A stretch of 64,000 nucleotides of DNA from RPQJ01 sp035554635 (lineage in GTDB: Bacteria; Pseudomonadota; Gammaproteobacteria; Steroidobacterales; Steroidobacteraceae). The translations under genes and the position numbers were made by a program. The DNA lies in the NCBI GenBank assembly GCA_035554635.1, contig DATMIB010000004.1, positions 1-64,000 of the forward strand, in the 5' to 3' direction. The stretch's first letter is position 1, and every line of letters starts with the position of its first letter. Of this stretch, positions 1 through 10,341 are shown one piece after another. A model generated the notes under the pieces. That model was not told the DNA's origin. It did no database searches and saw nothing but the letters and a program-made list of their open reading frames with translations.

Positions 1-2
1 TC

Positions 3-1226
3 ATGGACCAGACGCGACAGTACCGCCCGCCCGTCTCGACCCCGCTCGCGCAGCCGCTCGACCCGAACCACGTCGTCGTCAACATCGGCCCGTCGCACCC
101 GGCGACGCACGGCACGATCCAGGTGATCGCCGAACTCGACGGCGAGACGGTCGTGCGCGCCGACGTCCACTGCGGCTACCTGCACCGCGGCTTCGAGAAG
201 GAAGCCGAGCACCACACCTACCACAACGTCATCCCGTACACGGACCGGCTCAACTACTGCTCGGCGATGAACAACAACTTCGCCTATGCCGCAGCGGTCG
301 AGCAGGCGCTGGGGATCGAGCTGACGCCGCGCTGCATCTGGCTGCGCACGCTGCTCGCCGAATACAACCGTATCGCCGACCACGTCACCTGCATCGCGGC
401 CTCCGTCATGGAACTGGGCGGCATGACCGCGTTCCTCTACCTGATGACGGTGCGCGACTACATCTTCGAGCACATGAACCACCTCTCCGGCGCGCGGCTC
501 ACGTACTCGTACGTGCGCATCGGCGGGCTCGCGCGCGACCTGCCGGACGGCTGGCTCGAGCGTCTCGAGGAAATCCTGCAGTTCACGGAGGACTACCTCG
601 AGCGCATCCACGGGATGCTCGACCGCAACCGCATCTTCATCGGCCGCACGCGCGACGTCGCGGTGATGTCGACCGAGCACGCGCTCAACTGGGGCTACAC
701 CGGCCCCATCCTGCGCTCGACCGGGCTCGCGATGGACCTGCGCAAGGACAACCCGTACCTCGCCTACGCGGAGCTCGATTTCGAGGTCCCCGTCGGCATC
801 AAGGGCGACAACTACGACCGCTACTACGTGCGCATGCGCGAGATCGACGAGTCGATCTCGATGGTGCGCCAGTGCGCGCAGCGGCTGCCGGGCGGCCCGA
901 TCAACGTCGACGACCCGCGCATCGTGCTGCCCGAAAAGGCGCTCGTGTACGGGCAGATCGAGTCGCTGATCCACCACTTCAAGCTCGTCACCGAGGGCGT
1001 CAAGGTGCCGCCGGGCGAGGTCTATTCCGCGCACGAGGCGCCGAACGGCGAACTCGGCTTCTACCTCGTGAGCGACGGCACGGGCCGCCCGTACAAGCTG
1101 CACGTCCGGGGCCCGAGCTTCGTCCACATGGGCGGGTTCCACACGATGCTCGAGGGCTACCAGGTTTCGGACATCGTGCCCACGTTCGGGTCGGTCAACA
1201 TGGTCGGCGGGGAGTGCGACCGGTGA
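3..1226 (+). CDS. nuoD: NADH-quinone oxidoreductase subunit D
   Basis: This is the 49-kDa-type subunit of complex I, which forms the quinone pocket together with NuoB and NuoH on the cytoplasmic side. The 407-residue length is normal. Residues 27-37 read NIGPSHPATHG, the loop that carries the quinone-site histidine, and the C-terminus is GECDR. Canonical proteobacterial NuoD usually has NFGPQHPAAHG here, so this copy belongs to a different branch of the family. The ATG lies two bases from the window edge, so the upstream genes (expected nuoA-C) and the ribosome binding site are not visible. The stop overlaps the GTG start of nuoE. Confidence 0.96.
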   Translation: MDQTRQYRPPVSTPLAQPLDPNHVVVNIGPSHPATHGTIQVIAELDGETVVRADVHCGYLHRGFEKEAEHHTYHNVIPYTDRLNYCSAMNNNFAYAAAVEQALGIELTPRCIWLRTLLAEYNRIADHVTCIAASVMELGGMTAFLYLMTVRDYIFEHMNHLSGARLTYSYVRIGGLARDLPDGWLERLEEILQFTEDYLERIHGMLDRNRIFIGRTRDVAVMSTEHALNWGYTGPILRSTGLAMDLRKDNPYLAYAELDFEVPVGIKGDNYDRYYVRMREIDESISMVRQCAQRLPGGPINVDDPRIVLPEKALVYGQIESLIHHFKLVTEGVKVPPGEVYSAHEAPNGELGFYLVSDGTGRPYKLHVRGPSFVHMGGFHTMLEGYQVSDIVPTFGSVNMVGGECDR

Positions 1227-1698
1227 ACACGCATTTCACGCCAGCGCTGCTGGAGCAGTTCGACGCGCTGCGGCGGCAGTACCCGCCGGAGATGAACACC
1301 TCGCTCGTGCTGCCGCTGCTGCATTGCGTGCAGGACGCGAACGGCTTCGTCACCGAGGCCGACGCGCACGCGATCGCGATCTACCTCGGCATGCCGTCGA
1401 TCCAGGTGGTCGAGGCCCTGACCTGGTACTCGATGTTCGACCGCGAGCCGCAGGGTCGCTACGTCATCAAGGTCTGCCGCAACATCGCCTGCTCGCTGCG
1501 CGGCTCGGAGCGCATCGTCGCGCACCTGCAGCAGCGTCTCGGCATCGACGTCGGCGAAACGACGCCCGACGGCCGCTTCACGCTGAAGACGGTCGAGTGC
1601 CTGGCGTCCTGCGGCACGGCACCGGCGATGCAGGTCAATCGCACCTACCACGAGCAGCTCGACGAGGCGAAGCTCGACGCGATCCTGGAGTCGCTGCC

Positions 1699-1702
<4 letters not shown>
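1223..1702 (+). CDS. nuoE: NADH-quinone oxidoreductase subunit E
   Basis: This 24-kDa-type subunit of the NADH-oxidising module of complex I holds the N1a [2Fe-2S] cluster. The 159-residue thioredoxin-fold protein shows the ligand pattern C-x4-C (C85, C90) and C-x3-C (C126, C130). A GTG start at 1223 is chosen because it overlaps the nuoD stop as GTGA, matching the other junctions of this operon, and leaves a normal family length. An open frame continues upstream inside nuoD, but that part has no NuoE similarity. It ends in a 4-base overlap with nuoF. Confidence 0.95.
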
Positions 1703-2975
<1,273 letters not shown>

Positions 2976-2979
<4 letters not shown>

Positions 2980-4394
2980 GCGCGCCGACGATCAAGATCA
3001 CGGTCGACCAGCGCGAGATGGACGCGCGGCCCGGCGAAACCGTGCTGCAGGCCGCGCGACGCCACGGCGTCGACATCCCGCACTTCTGCTACCACGACAA
3101 GCTGTCGATCGCCGGCAACTGCCGCATCTGCCTGGTCAAGGTCAACAACCTGCCCAAGCTGCAGCCGGCCTGCAACCTGCCGGTCGCGCCGAACATGGTC
3201 ATCGAGACCGGCGTCGAGCAGGTGCAGCAGGCGCGCGAGCACGTGCTGCAGTTCATGCTGCTGAACCACCCGGTCGACTGCGGCGTCTGCGACAAGGCGG
3301 GCGAGTGCCGACTGCAGGATTACCAGCACGCCTACGGCCCGAAGCAGTCGATTGCGCGCGACCCTAAGCACCACAAGCGCAAGCTGCACGACCTGGGGCC
3401 CCGCATCACGCTCGACAACGAGCGCTGCATCCTCTGCAGCCGTTGCGTGCGCTTCACGCGCGAGGTGTCGGGCTCGAGCGCGCTCGGCATCGTCGAGCGC
3501 GGTCACCATTCGTTCGTCGAGGCACAGGTCCCGGGCCGTTTCGACGACGCCTACTCGGACAACGTGATCGAGCTGTGCCCGGTCGGCGCACTGCTGTCGA
3601 AGGACTTCCTGTACCAGTGCCGCGTCTGGTTCCTGCAGCCGGTCCGCTCGGTCTGCACCGGCTGCGAGCGTGGCTGCAGCATCAAGGTCTGGAAGCGCAT
3701 GAACGTGCGCCAGCAGCACATGCCGGGCACCGACAGCTCGCACGTCGCCTATCGCACGACCGTGTTCGAGAACGCGGACATCAACGGTCCGTGGCTCTGC
3801 AACAAGGGTTTCGACCAGCACAAGTGGATGGCGCGCGAGCGGCTCCTGCAGCCGCTCGTCCGCGGCCAGGCCGTCGAGCCCGCGCAGGCGCTCGCCGAGG
3901 CTCGGAAATTGCTCGCGGCGGCGCAGAAGCCGGCCGTGCTGGTGTCCGCGCACGCCTCGAACGAGGAACTCGACGCGCTCAAGGCCGTGCTCGGCGACGT
4001 GCCGGCCTACCTGCACCGCGACTGGGCGCCGGTCGACGGCGAAGTGGTCGAGGACGCGCTGCTGATCAAGGCCGACAAGAACCCGAACCGCGCCGGCGTC
4101 GTCGCGCGCTTTGGCGAGCGCACCTTCGACCCGGCCGCCGGTCACGACGTCGTGGTCGTGTGGGGCGAGGTCACGGCGCCGCTGCCGCTCGGCGCGGCCG
4201 CCTGGATCCACCTGACGCCGTTCGCGACGCCGCTCGAGCATCCGGCGACGGTCGTGATCCCGGTCTCGAACACCTGGGAGCGACGCGGCTCGTTCACGAA
4301 CTTCGAAGGCAAGCGCAACGTCTTCGAGCCCGTGTTCCAGAAGCCGGCCGGCGTGCAGCACGCCGCGGACGTCCTGCGGAGTCTCGCCACATGA
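2976..4394 (+). CDS. nuoG: NADH-quinone oxidoreductase subunit G, compact form
   Basis: This complex I subunit carries the electron wire between NuoF and the quinone-side subunits. All cluster ligands are visible: C38/C49/C52/C66 for [2Fe-2S], H98/C102/C105/C111 for the histidine-ligated N5, C151/C154/C157 plus C201 for N4, and C227/C230/C234/C275 resembling the extra N7 cluster. The protein is only 472 residues, whereas most NuoG proteins have roughly 680-900. The molybdopterin-oxidoreductase-like C-terminal domain is cut down to about 190 residues that still end in a recognisable family tail (SNTWERRGSFTNFEGK). No frameshift is visible, and the stop overlaps the nuoH ATG, so this looks like a functional compact form. 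Confidence 0.93.
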
Positions 4395-5518
4395 TGCAGG
4401 ACCTCCTCGTCCACGGCGTCTACATCGCCTACGTGCTCGCGTTCCTGCTCGGGCTCGCGACGATCTTCACCTGGGTCGAGCGCAAGCAATCGGCGGTCAT
4501 GGCCGACCGCATCGGCGCCAACCGCGCCTACCTGCGCATCCCGTTCACGCAGGTCAAGCTCGTCTGGTGGGGCCTGTTCCACGGCATGGCCGACGGCCTG
4601 AAGATGATCCTCAAGGAGAACTTCACCCCGGCCACCTACGACCGCTTCTGCTACCAGCTGGCGCCGTGGCTCGCGGCCGTGCCGGTGCTGCTCGTGTTCG
4701 CGGTCGTGCCGTTCGGCGGCGAGGTGCAGCCGGCGCGGTTTTTCGAGCCGGGCTCGGCCGCGGCCGAGTTCTTCGGCGACCGCAGCTGGCGCATGCAGAT
4801 CGCCTCGCTCGACGCCGGGCTGCTGTTCGTGCTCGCGGTGTCGGGCGTCGGCATCCTGGGCACGATGCTCGCGGGCTGGTCGTCGAACAACAAGTTCTCG
4901 ATGCTCGGCGCGGCGCGCGCGGCCTCGCAGATGATCTCCTACGAAGTCGCGATGGGCCTCGCGCTGATCTCGGTCGTCGTCACCTACGGCACGGTCGACC
5001 TGTTCGAGATGGTGCAGTGGCAGCAGCAGGCGGCCTGGGGCATCGTCGTGCAGCCGCTCGCCTTCATCCTGTTCATGACGGCCGCGATCGCCGAGAACAA
5101 GCGCATCCCGTTCGACCTGCCCGAGTGCGAATCCGAGCTGGTCTCCGGCTACTTCACCGAGTACACCTCGATGAAGATGGGGCTGTTCCTGCTGTCGGAG
5201 TTCATCGAGATCGTCGTGATCTCGGCGCTGGTCGTGACGTTGTTCCTCGGCGGCTACACGCTGCCGTTCCTCGGCCCCGAAGGCTTCGCGCTGCCCGGTG
5301 GCGGCACGTGGGCGCTGTCGCACCTGACGGTGACGCTGCTGCAGGTGCTCGCGTTCACGGCCAAGGTCTTCGTCGTCGGCTGCTTCCAGATCGGCATCCG
5401 CTGGACGCTGCCGCGCTTCCGCTACGACCAGCTGATGGACCTCGGCTGGAAGATCCTGCTGCCGCTCGCGGCGGCGAACCTCGTGGTCACCGCCGTGGTG
5501 AGCTGGTGGCTGCTGTGA
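4391..5518 (+). CDS. nuoH: NADH-quinone oxidoreductase subunit H
   Basis: This integral membrane subunit joins the peripheral arm to the proton-pumping arm of complex I and lines the quinone tunnel. The 375-residue protein has about eight hydrophobic segments and the conserved FTWVERKQSAVMADRIG loop near the N-terminus. It also has the acidic RIPFDLPECESELVSGY loop facing the quinone site. Two consecutive ATG codons (4391, 4394) are possible. The first overlaps the nuoG stop and is preferred by analogy with the other junctions. The TWVERKQ wording matches the non-canonical character seen in NuoD. Confidence 0.96.
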   Translation: MMQDLLVHGVYIAYVLAFLLGLATIFTWVERKQSAVMADRIGANRAYLRIPFTQVKLVWWGLFHGMADGLKMILKENFTPATYDRFCYQLAPWLAAVPVLLVFAVVPFGGEVQPARFFEPGSAAAEFFGDRSWRMQIASLDAGLLFVLAVSGVGILGTMLAGWSSNNKFSMLGAARAASQMISYEVAMGLALISVVVTYGTVDLFEMVQWQQQAAWGIVVQPLAFILFMTAAIAENKRIPFDLPECESELVSGYFTEYTSMKMGLFLLSEFIEIVVISALVVTLFLGGYTLPFLGPEGFALPGGGTWALSHLTVTLLQVLAFTAKVFVVGCFQIGIRWTLPRFRYDQLMDLGWKILLPLAAANLVVTAVVSWWLL

Positions 5519-6105
5519 CCGGTCGCACCGTGCCCACCAAGCCGAAGAAGCAGTACTGGAACGAGCCCAGGCTCGGCCTCTGGGAAAGGGTCTACCTGCT
5601 GGAGATCGTGCGCGGGCTCTCGATCACGGGAGGCGTGTTCTTCCGCAACATGTGGAAGTGGATCACCGGCCGCAAGGGCGCGCTGACCGCGTACTACCCC
5701 GAGGAGACGCGCCCGGACTACTCGCCGAACAACCGCGGCCGCCACGTGCTGACGCAACGCGGCGACGGCAAGGTGCAGTGCGTCGCCTGCAACCTCTGCG
5801 CGACCGTCTGCCCGGCCTACTGCATCGAGATCGAGGCTACGGCCGACTTCGACGAGCCGGCGCACCCGAAGTCGCCGACGCGGTTCGAAATCGATTACTC
5901 GCGCTGCATCTTCTGCGGCTTCTGTGTCGAGGCCTGCCCCGAGGACGCGATCCGGATGGTCAAGGACACGCCCGACCTGCCCGGCTTCGACCGCGACGAC
6001 ATGTGGGGCCGCAAGGACCTGCTGATGAACTGGCACCCGCTCACGGACCCGCGCAAGCGCTACCCGCCGGCGCCGGCCGTGCGCGACGAGGAGCACCGGC
6101 CGTGA
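5515..6105 (+). CDS. nuoI: NADH-quinone oxidoreductase subunit I
   Basis: This ferredoxin-like subunit carries the two [4Fe-4S] clusters N6a and N6b that deliver electrons towards NuoB. The 196-residue product contains two C-x2-C-x2-C-x3-CP motifs (C89/C92/C95/C99 and C131/C134/C137/C141), preceded by an amphipathic membrane-associated N-terminal helix. The GTG at 5515 overlaps the nuoH stop. A second GTG five codons later (5530) is an alternative start. The hydrophilic C-terminal tail runs into the nuoJ overlap. Confidence 0.95.
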   Translation: MTGRTVPTKPKKQYWNEPRLGLWERVYLLEIVRGLSITGGVFFRNMWKWITGRKGALTAYYPEETRPDYSPNNRGRHVLTQRGDGKVQCVACNLCATVCPAYCIEIEATADFDEPAHPKSPTRFEIDYSRCIFCGFCVEACPEDAIRMVKDTPDLPGFDRDDMWGRKDLLMNWHPLTDPRKRYPPAPAVRDEEHRP

Positions 6106-6596
6106 CCGACGTCTTCATCGTGCTTTTCGGCCTGCTCGCGCTCGTGTTCGCCGGCGTCGTGCTCGCCGTGCGCCAGCCGATGCGCGCGGCGCTCGCGCTC
6201 GTCGCGCACATGACCTGTCTCGCCGCGATCTACGCCTGCCTGAACGTGCACGTGGTCGCGCTGTTCCAGGTGCTGATCTATGTCGGCGCGGTCATGGTCT
6301 TCATGGTCTACACGATCATGCTGCTCGACGACCGCGACGTGGCCTATCGCAGGCGCTTCTCCGCGACGCTTGCGCCCGGCATCGTCGTGGCGCTCGTCGT
6401 CGGCGGTGCGCTGCTGCGACTGCTCGGGCCCGACTCGCCGCCGTACCAGGCGGCACAGACGCCGGCCTCGTTCTCGTTCGCGACGTTCTCGACCGAGTTC
6501 ATGGCGCGCTACTGGCTGCACTTCGAACTGGCCACCGTGCTGCTGCTCGTGGGCATCGTCGCGGCCTGGGCGGTGATCCGGGAGGAACGCCGATGA
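6102..6596 (+). CDS. nuoJ: NADH-quinone oxidoreductase subunit J
   Basis: This small membrane subunit of the complex I proton arm contributes to the E-channel next to NuoK and NuoH. The 164-residue protein has five hydrophobic segments, including the third-helix sequence FQVLIYVGAVMVFMVYTIML, whose pi-bulge-forming glycine region is typical of NuoJ. The GTG start at 6102 overlaps the nuoI stop (GTGA). Its stop overlaps the start of nuoK by four bases. Confidence 0.94.
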   Translation: MTDVFIVLFGLLALVFAGVVLAVRQPMRAALALVAHMTCLAAIYACLNVHVVALFQVLIYVGAVMVFMVYTIMLLDDRDVAYRRRFSATLAPGIVVALVVGGALLRLLGPDSPPYQAAQTPASFSFATFSTEFMARYWLHFELATVLLLVGIVAAWAVIREERR

Positions 6597-6898
6597 TGGG
6601 CCGTTACGAACTGCTGCTGGCACTGGCGGCCGCCTTGTTCGCGATGGGGCTGTTCGGCGTGATGGTGCGCCGCAACCTGCTCGTCGTCGTGATGAGCGTC
6701 GAACTCATGCTCAACGCCGTGGTGCTGAGCTTCGTCGCCGCGGCCGACCGCACGCAGACGCTCGACGGCGCCGCGATGACGTTCTTCATCTACGTCGCGG
6801 CCACCTGCGAGATCGCGGTCGCGATGGCGTTGCTCGTGCTGCTGGCGCGCCGGCGCGGCACGCTCGACCTCGCCGCCGAACAGGAACTGAAGGGCTGA
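6593..6898 (+). CDS. nuoK: NADH-quinone oxidoreductase subunit K
   Basis: This small antiporter-like (MrpC-type) membrane subunit of complex I has three predicted helices in 101 residues, the usual family length. Conserved acidic residues lie inside the membrane: the Glu of VVMSVELMLNAV and the Glu of AATCEIAVAMAL, both part of the buried proton path. The ATG at 6593 overlaps the nuoJ stop. An ATG-ATG pair makes the exact first codon uncertain by one. The next gene starts four bases after the stop. Confidence 0.95.
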   Translation: MMGRYELLLALAAALFAMGLFGVMVRRNLLVVVMSVELMLNAVVLSFVAAADRTQTLDGAAMTFFIYVAATCEIAVAMALLVLLARRRGTLDLAAEQELKG

Positions 6899-6902
6899 CA
6901 CC

Positions 6903-8813
6903 TTGAGCACGCTGACCCTGATCCCGCTGCTGCCCCTGCTCGGGTTCCTCGTCAACGGCCTGCTCGGGCGGCAGTTGCCGACGACGGTCGTCTCGATCGT
7001 CGGCTGCGCGTTCCCCGCGCTCTCGTTCGTCGCCACGTGCGTCGTGTTCCGGCAGTTCCTCGGCACCGGCAGCCCGCTCGAAGACACGCTGTTCACCTGG
7101 GCGGCGACGCGCGGCTTCGTGGTCGACGCGGCGTTCTACTTCGACGCGATCACCGCGGTGATGTGCCTCGTGATCACGGGCATCGGCACGCTGATCCACG
7201 TCTACTCGATCGGTTACATGCACGGCGACGCGGGTTACGCGCGCTACTTTGCGTACCTGAACCTGTTCCTGTTCTTCATGCTCGTGCTGGTGCTCGGCAA
7301 GAACCTCGTCATGCTGTTCATCGGCTGGGAGGGTGTCGGGCTCGCGTCCTACCTGCTGATCGGCTTCTGGTTCCAGGACCCGGCCAAGACCGCGGCGGGG
7401 CTCAAGGCGTTCGTCGTCAACCGGGTCGGCGACACCGGCTTCCTGCTCGCCGCGTTCCTGATCTGGGCCTACGCCGGCACGCTCGACTTCCAGCAGGTGA
7501 ACAGCTACTTCGGCATGACCCCGCCGACGGCCGGCGTCATGACGGCGATCGGCGTGCTGCTGCTGGTCGGCGCCTGCGGCAAGTCGGCGCAGATCCCGTT
7601 GCACGTCTGGTTGCCCGACGCGATGGCCGGCCCCACGCCGGTCTCGGCGCTGATCCACGCCGCGACGATGGTCACCGCGGGCGTCTACCTGCTGTCCCGC
7701 ATGAGCGGCCTGTTCCTCGCGGCCGAGCACGCGATGACCGTGGTCGCCTGGGTCGGCGCGCTGACCGCGCTCGCCGGCGCGACCATGGGCGTCACGCAGT
7801 ACAACCTCAAGAAGGTCCTGGCCTACTCGACCATGTCGCAGATCGGCCTCATGGTCATGGCCTGCGGCGTCGGCGCGTTCTCGGCCGGCATGTTCCACCT
7901 CTACACGCACGCGTTCTTCAAGGCCTGCCTGTTCCTCGCTGCCGGCGCCGTACTGCACGCGCTCGCGGGCGAGGAGGACATGCGCAACATGGGCGGCCTC
8001 GCGCGCCGGCTGCCGTTCACGTTCGGCGTCTTCCTGCTCGGAACGCTCGCGCTGTGCGGCCTGCCGCCATTCGCGGGCTTTTTCTCGAAGGACGAGATCC
8101 TCTGGGCGGCCTACGCCTCCGAACGCGGCTCGGTCGCGCTGTGGCTGATCGGCATGACGGCCTCGTTCCTGACCGCGTTCTACATGTTCCGCGCGGTGTT
8201 CATGACGTTCTTCGGCGCGAGCCGCGTCGACCCGCACGTCAGTGCGCACATCCACGACGCACCGCCCACGATGGCGTCGGTGCTGGCGGTGCTGGCGCTC
8301 GGTTCGATCGTCGCGGGTTTTGTCGGCCTGCCGGCGCTGTGGCGCGAAGCGTTCGGCCTGTCGGCACCGTTCTACGACCTGCTGGCACCGGTGCTCGGGC
8401 ACTTCGAGCCGCGGGCAGACGCGGGCCACACGGCCGAGGTCGCGCTGATGGTGCTCGCCGTGCTTGTCGGACTCGCGGGCATCGCAGTGGCGTGGCTCCG
8501 TTACGGCCGCGCCGGCGCCGACCTGCGGGGCGGCAAGCCGGGACTGCTGCACGAGACGGTGAGCCGCGGCTATTACTTCGACGCGTTCTACGACAAGGTC
8601 GTCGTCCGGACCATGGACTGGCTGTCGGACACGGTGCTGGCCCGTCGCATCGAAGCGCCGCTGACGCGCACCAGCCTCGAGCGCCCGGCCGACGCCGGCG
8701 CCCGGATGAACCTCTGGTTCACGCGCCTGCAGAGCGGCGACCTGCAGACCTACGTCATATACGCACTGATCGGGCTCGCCATCGTGCTCGGCTTCGGGGT
8801 GGCGCATGGCTGA
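6903..8813 (+). CDS. nuoL: NADH-quinone oxidoreductase subunit L (TTG start)
   Basis: This is the most distal proton-pumping subunit of complex I, a member of the Mrp antiporter family with a long lateral helix at the C-terminus. The 636-residue length is normal. Visible family hallmarks are GWEGVGLASYLLIGFW, the lysine-bearing KSAQIPLHVWLPDAM helix and HAATMVTAGVYLL. The only start compatible with the full N-terminal helix (TLIPLLPLLGF) is a TTG at 6903, four bases after the nuoK stop. TTG is rare and may lower initiation. The stop overlaps nuoM by eight bases. Confidence 0.95.
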   Translation: MSTLTLIPLLPLLGFLVNGLLGRQLPTTVVSIVGCAFPALSFVATCVVFRQFLGTGSPLEDTLFTWAATRGFVVDAAFYFDAITAVMCLVITGIGTLIHVYSIGYMHGDAGYARYFAYLNLFLFFMLVLVLGKNLVMLFIGWEGVGLASYLLIGFWFQDPAKTAAGLKAFVVNRVGDTGFLLAAFLIWAYAGTLDFQQVNSYFGMTPPTAGVMTAIGVLLLVGACGKSAQIPLHVWLPDAMAGPTPVSALIHAATMVTAGVYLLSRMSGLFLAAEHAMTVVAWVGALTALAGATMGVTQYNLKKVLAYSTMSQIGLMVMACGVGAFSAGMFHLYTHAFFKACLFLAAGAVLHALAGEEDMRNMGGLARRLPFTFGVFLLGTLALCGLPPFAGFFSKDEILWAAYASERGSVALWLIGMTASFLTAFYMFRAVFMTFFGASRVDPHVSAHIHDAPPTMASVLAVLALGSIVAGFVGLPALWREAFGLSAPFYDLLAPVLGHFEPRADAGHTAEVALMVLAVLVGLAGIAVAWLRYGRAGADLRGGKPGLLHETVSRGYYFDAFYDKVVVRTMDWLSDTVLARRIEAPLTRTSLERPADAGARMNLWFTRLQSGDLQTYVIYALIGLAIVLGFGVAHG

Positions 8814-10341
8814 GACGACGATGCTCGGGACCACGCTCTGGCTGCCCTGGGTCGCGGCGCTGGTCGTGCCGTTCCTCGGCCGCGGCACGCTTGGCCGCGG
8901 CGTCACGCTCGCGACGATGCTTGCGATCCTCTGGCTGGTCGCCAAGCTGTTCCTCGCCTTCGACGGCACGAGCGGACTTGCGCAGTTCGGCGTGCACCTG
9001 CCGTTCATCGCCGCGCTCGGCAGCACGCTCGCGTTCGCGCTCGACGGCTACAACGTCTTCCTCGCGCTGCTGACCGCGGTGCTGTTTCCCGTGGTGCTCG
9101 CCTGCACCTGGCGCACCGACGAGGCGGCGCGGCCGCTGTACCTCGCGCTGCTGCTGCTGCTCGAGGCCGCGCTGCTCGGCACCTTCCTGGCACAGGACCT
9201 GCTGGTCTTTTTCGTGCTCTGGGAAGCGGTGCTGATCCCGATGGTGCTGCTGATCCTGGTGTTCGGCGGCGCACAGCGTCGCCAGGCGGCGATCAGCTTC
9301 TTCCTGTACACGATGGCCGGCAGCATCGTGCTGCTCGCGGCCGTGATCTATCTCGGGGCCCAGGCCAGCGCGCAGTTCGGTCACTGGAGCTTCGCCTATT
9401 CGAGCCTCGAGGCGCTGCAGCTGGACGGTGGCCAGCAGACGTTCGTGTTCCTGGCCGTCGTGCTCGCCTGCGCGGTCAAGAGTCCGCTGTTCCCGTTCCA
9501 CGCCTGGCTGCCGCTCGCCTATCGCGGAGCCTCCCCGTCCGGCACGGCGCTGATGGCCGGCGTGCTGTCGAAGATGGGCGCCTACGGCTTCCTGCGGCTC
9601 GCGTTGCCGCTGGCCCCCGACGCGGCTGCGTATTTCGCGCCGCTGCTGATCGGCTGGGCCGTCGTCAGCATCGTCTACGGCGCCGTGCTCGCGCTGCGCC
9701 AGCGCCACTACAAGCTGCTCGTGGCCTACGCTTCGTTGAGCCACATGGGCTACATCGTGCTGGGCGCGTTCAGCCTGCAGCCGACCGGCCTGCACGGCGC
9801 GATGGTGCAGATCCTGAGCCACGGCGTCGTGGTCGCGGGGCTGTTCCTGCTGCTGGGGCTGCTTGAACAGCGGCGCGGCGCCGCCTACCTGCAGCTGCAC
9901 GGGCTCGCCACGCGCGCGCCGCGCTTTGCCGTCGTGACGATGCTGTTCGTGCTGGCGTCGCTTGCGCTGCCGCTCACGAGCGGTTTCGCGGCCGAATTCC
10001 TCGTGCTGCTCGGCGCCTTCAACGCCGGGCTCGCGCACTGGCACGCCGGCGCCGGTGCCGGCACGCTGGTCGCCGCGCTCGTCGCCGCGACCGGTGTCGT
10101 GCTCGGCGCGACCTACATGCTGCGGTTCGCGCGCACGCTCGTCTTCGACGACTCGAACCTGCCCGAGCGGCTGGACCGGGACCTGACGATGCGTGAACTC
10201 GCGGCGCTCGCGCCGCTGCTGCTGCTCGTGTTCTGGATCGGCGTGCGACCCGCAGCGTGGATGAACGCGACCGAGGCGACGGTCGGGCAACTCGCGCGGC
10301 CCGTGATCGCGACGATGGTGGGGGCGCAGCATGACGAGTGA
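8806..10341 (+). CDS. nuoM: NADH-quinone oxidoreductase subunit M
   Basis: This is the second antiporter-like proton channel subunit of complex I. The 511-residue protein has about 14 hydrophobic helices. It shows the NuoM hallmarks FFVLWEAVLIPMVLL (buried Glu) and KSPLFPFHAWLPLAY (Lys on the broken helix), followed by LMAGVLSKMGAYGFLR. It starts with an ATG inside the end of nuoL (8-base overlap) and ends overlapping nuoN by 11 bases, so the pumping-arm genes are translationally coupled. Confidence 0.96.
   Translation: MAETTMLGTTLWLPWVAALVVPFLGRGTLGRGVTLATMLAILWLVAKLFLAFDGTSGLAQFGVHLPFIAALGSTLAFALDGYNVFLALLTAVLFPVVLACTWRTDEAARPLYLALLLLLEAALLGTFLAQDLLVFFVLWEAVLIPMVLLILVFGGAQRRQAAISFFLYTMAGSIVLLAAVIYLGAQASAQFGHWSFAYSSLEALQLDGGQQTFVFLAVVLACAVKSPLFPFHAWLPLAYRGASPSGTALMAGVLSKMGAYGFLRLALPLAPDAAAYFAPLLIGWAVVSIVYGAVLALRQRHYKLLVAYASLSHMGYIVLGAFSLQPTGLHGAMVQILSHGVVVAGLFLLLGLLEQRRGAAYLQLHGLATRAPRFAVVTMLFVLASLALPLTSGFAAEFLVLLGAFNAGLAHWHAGAGAGTLVAALVAATGVVLGATYMLRFARTLVFDDSNLPERLDRDLTMRELAALAPLLLLVFWIGVRPAAWMNATEATVGQLARPVIATMVGAQHDE

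Noticed and set aside
6786..9026. Long minus-strand open frame of over 700 codons opposite nuoL
   Set aside because: It is an antisense shadow of a well-recognised coding gene. Its translation is dominated by Arg/Glu/His/Gln, as expected for the reverse strand of high-GC coding DNA, and no domain is recognisable.
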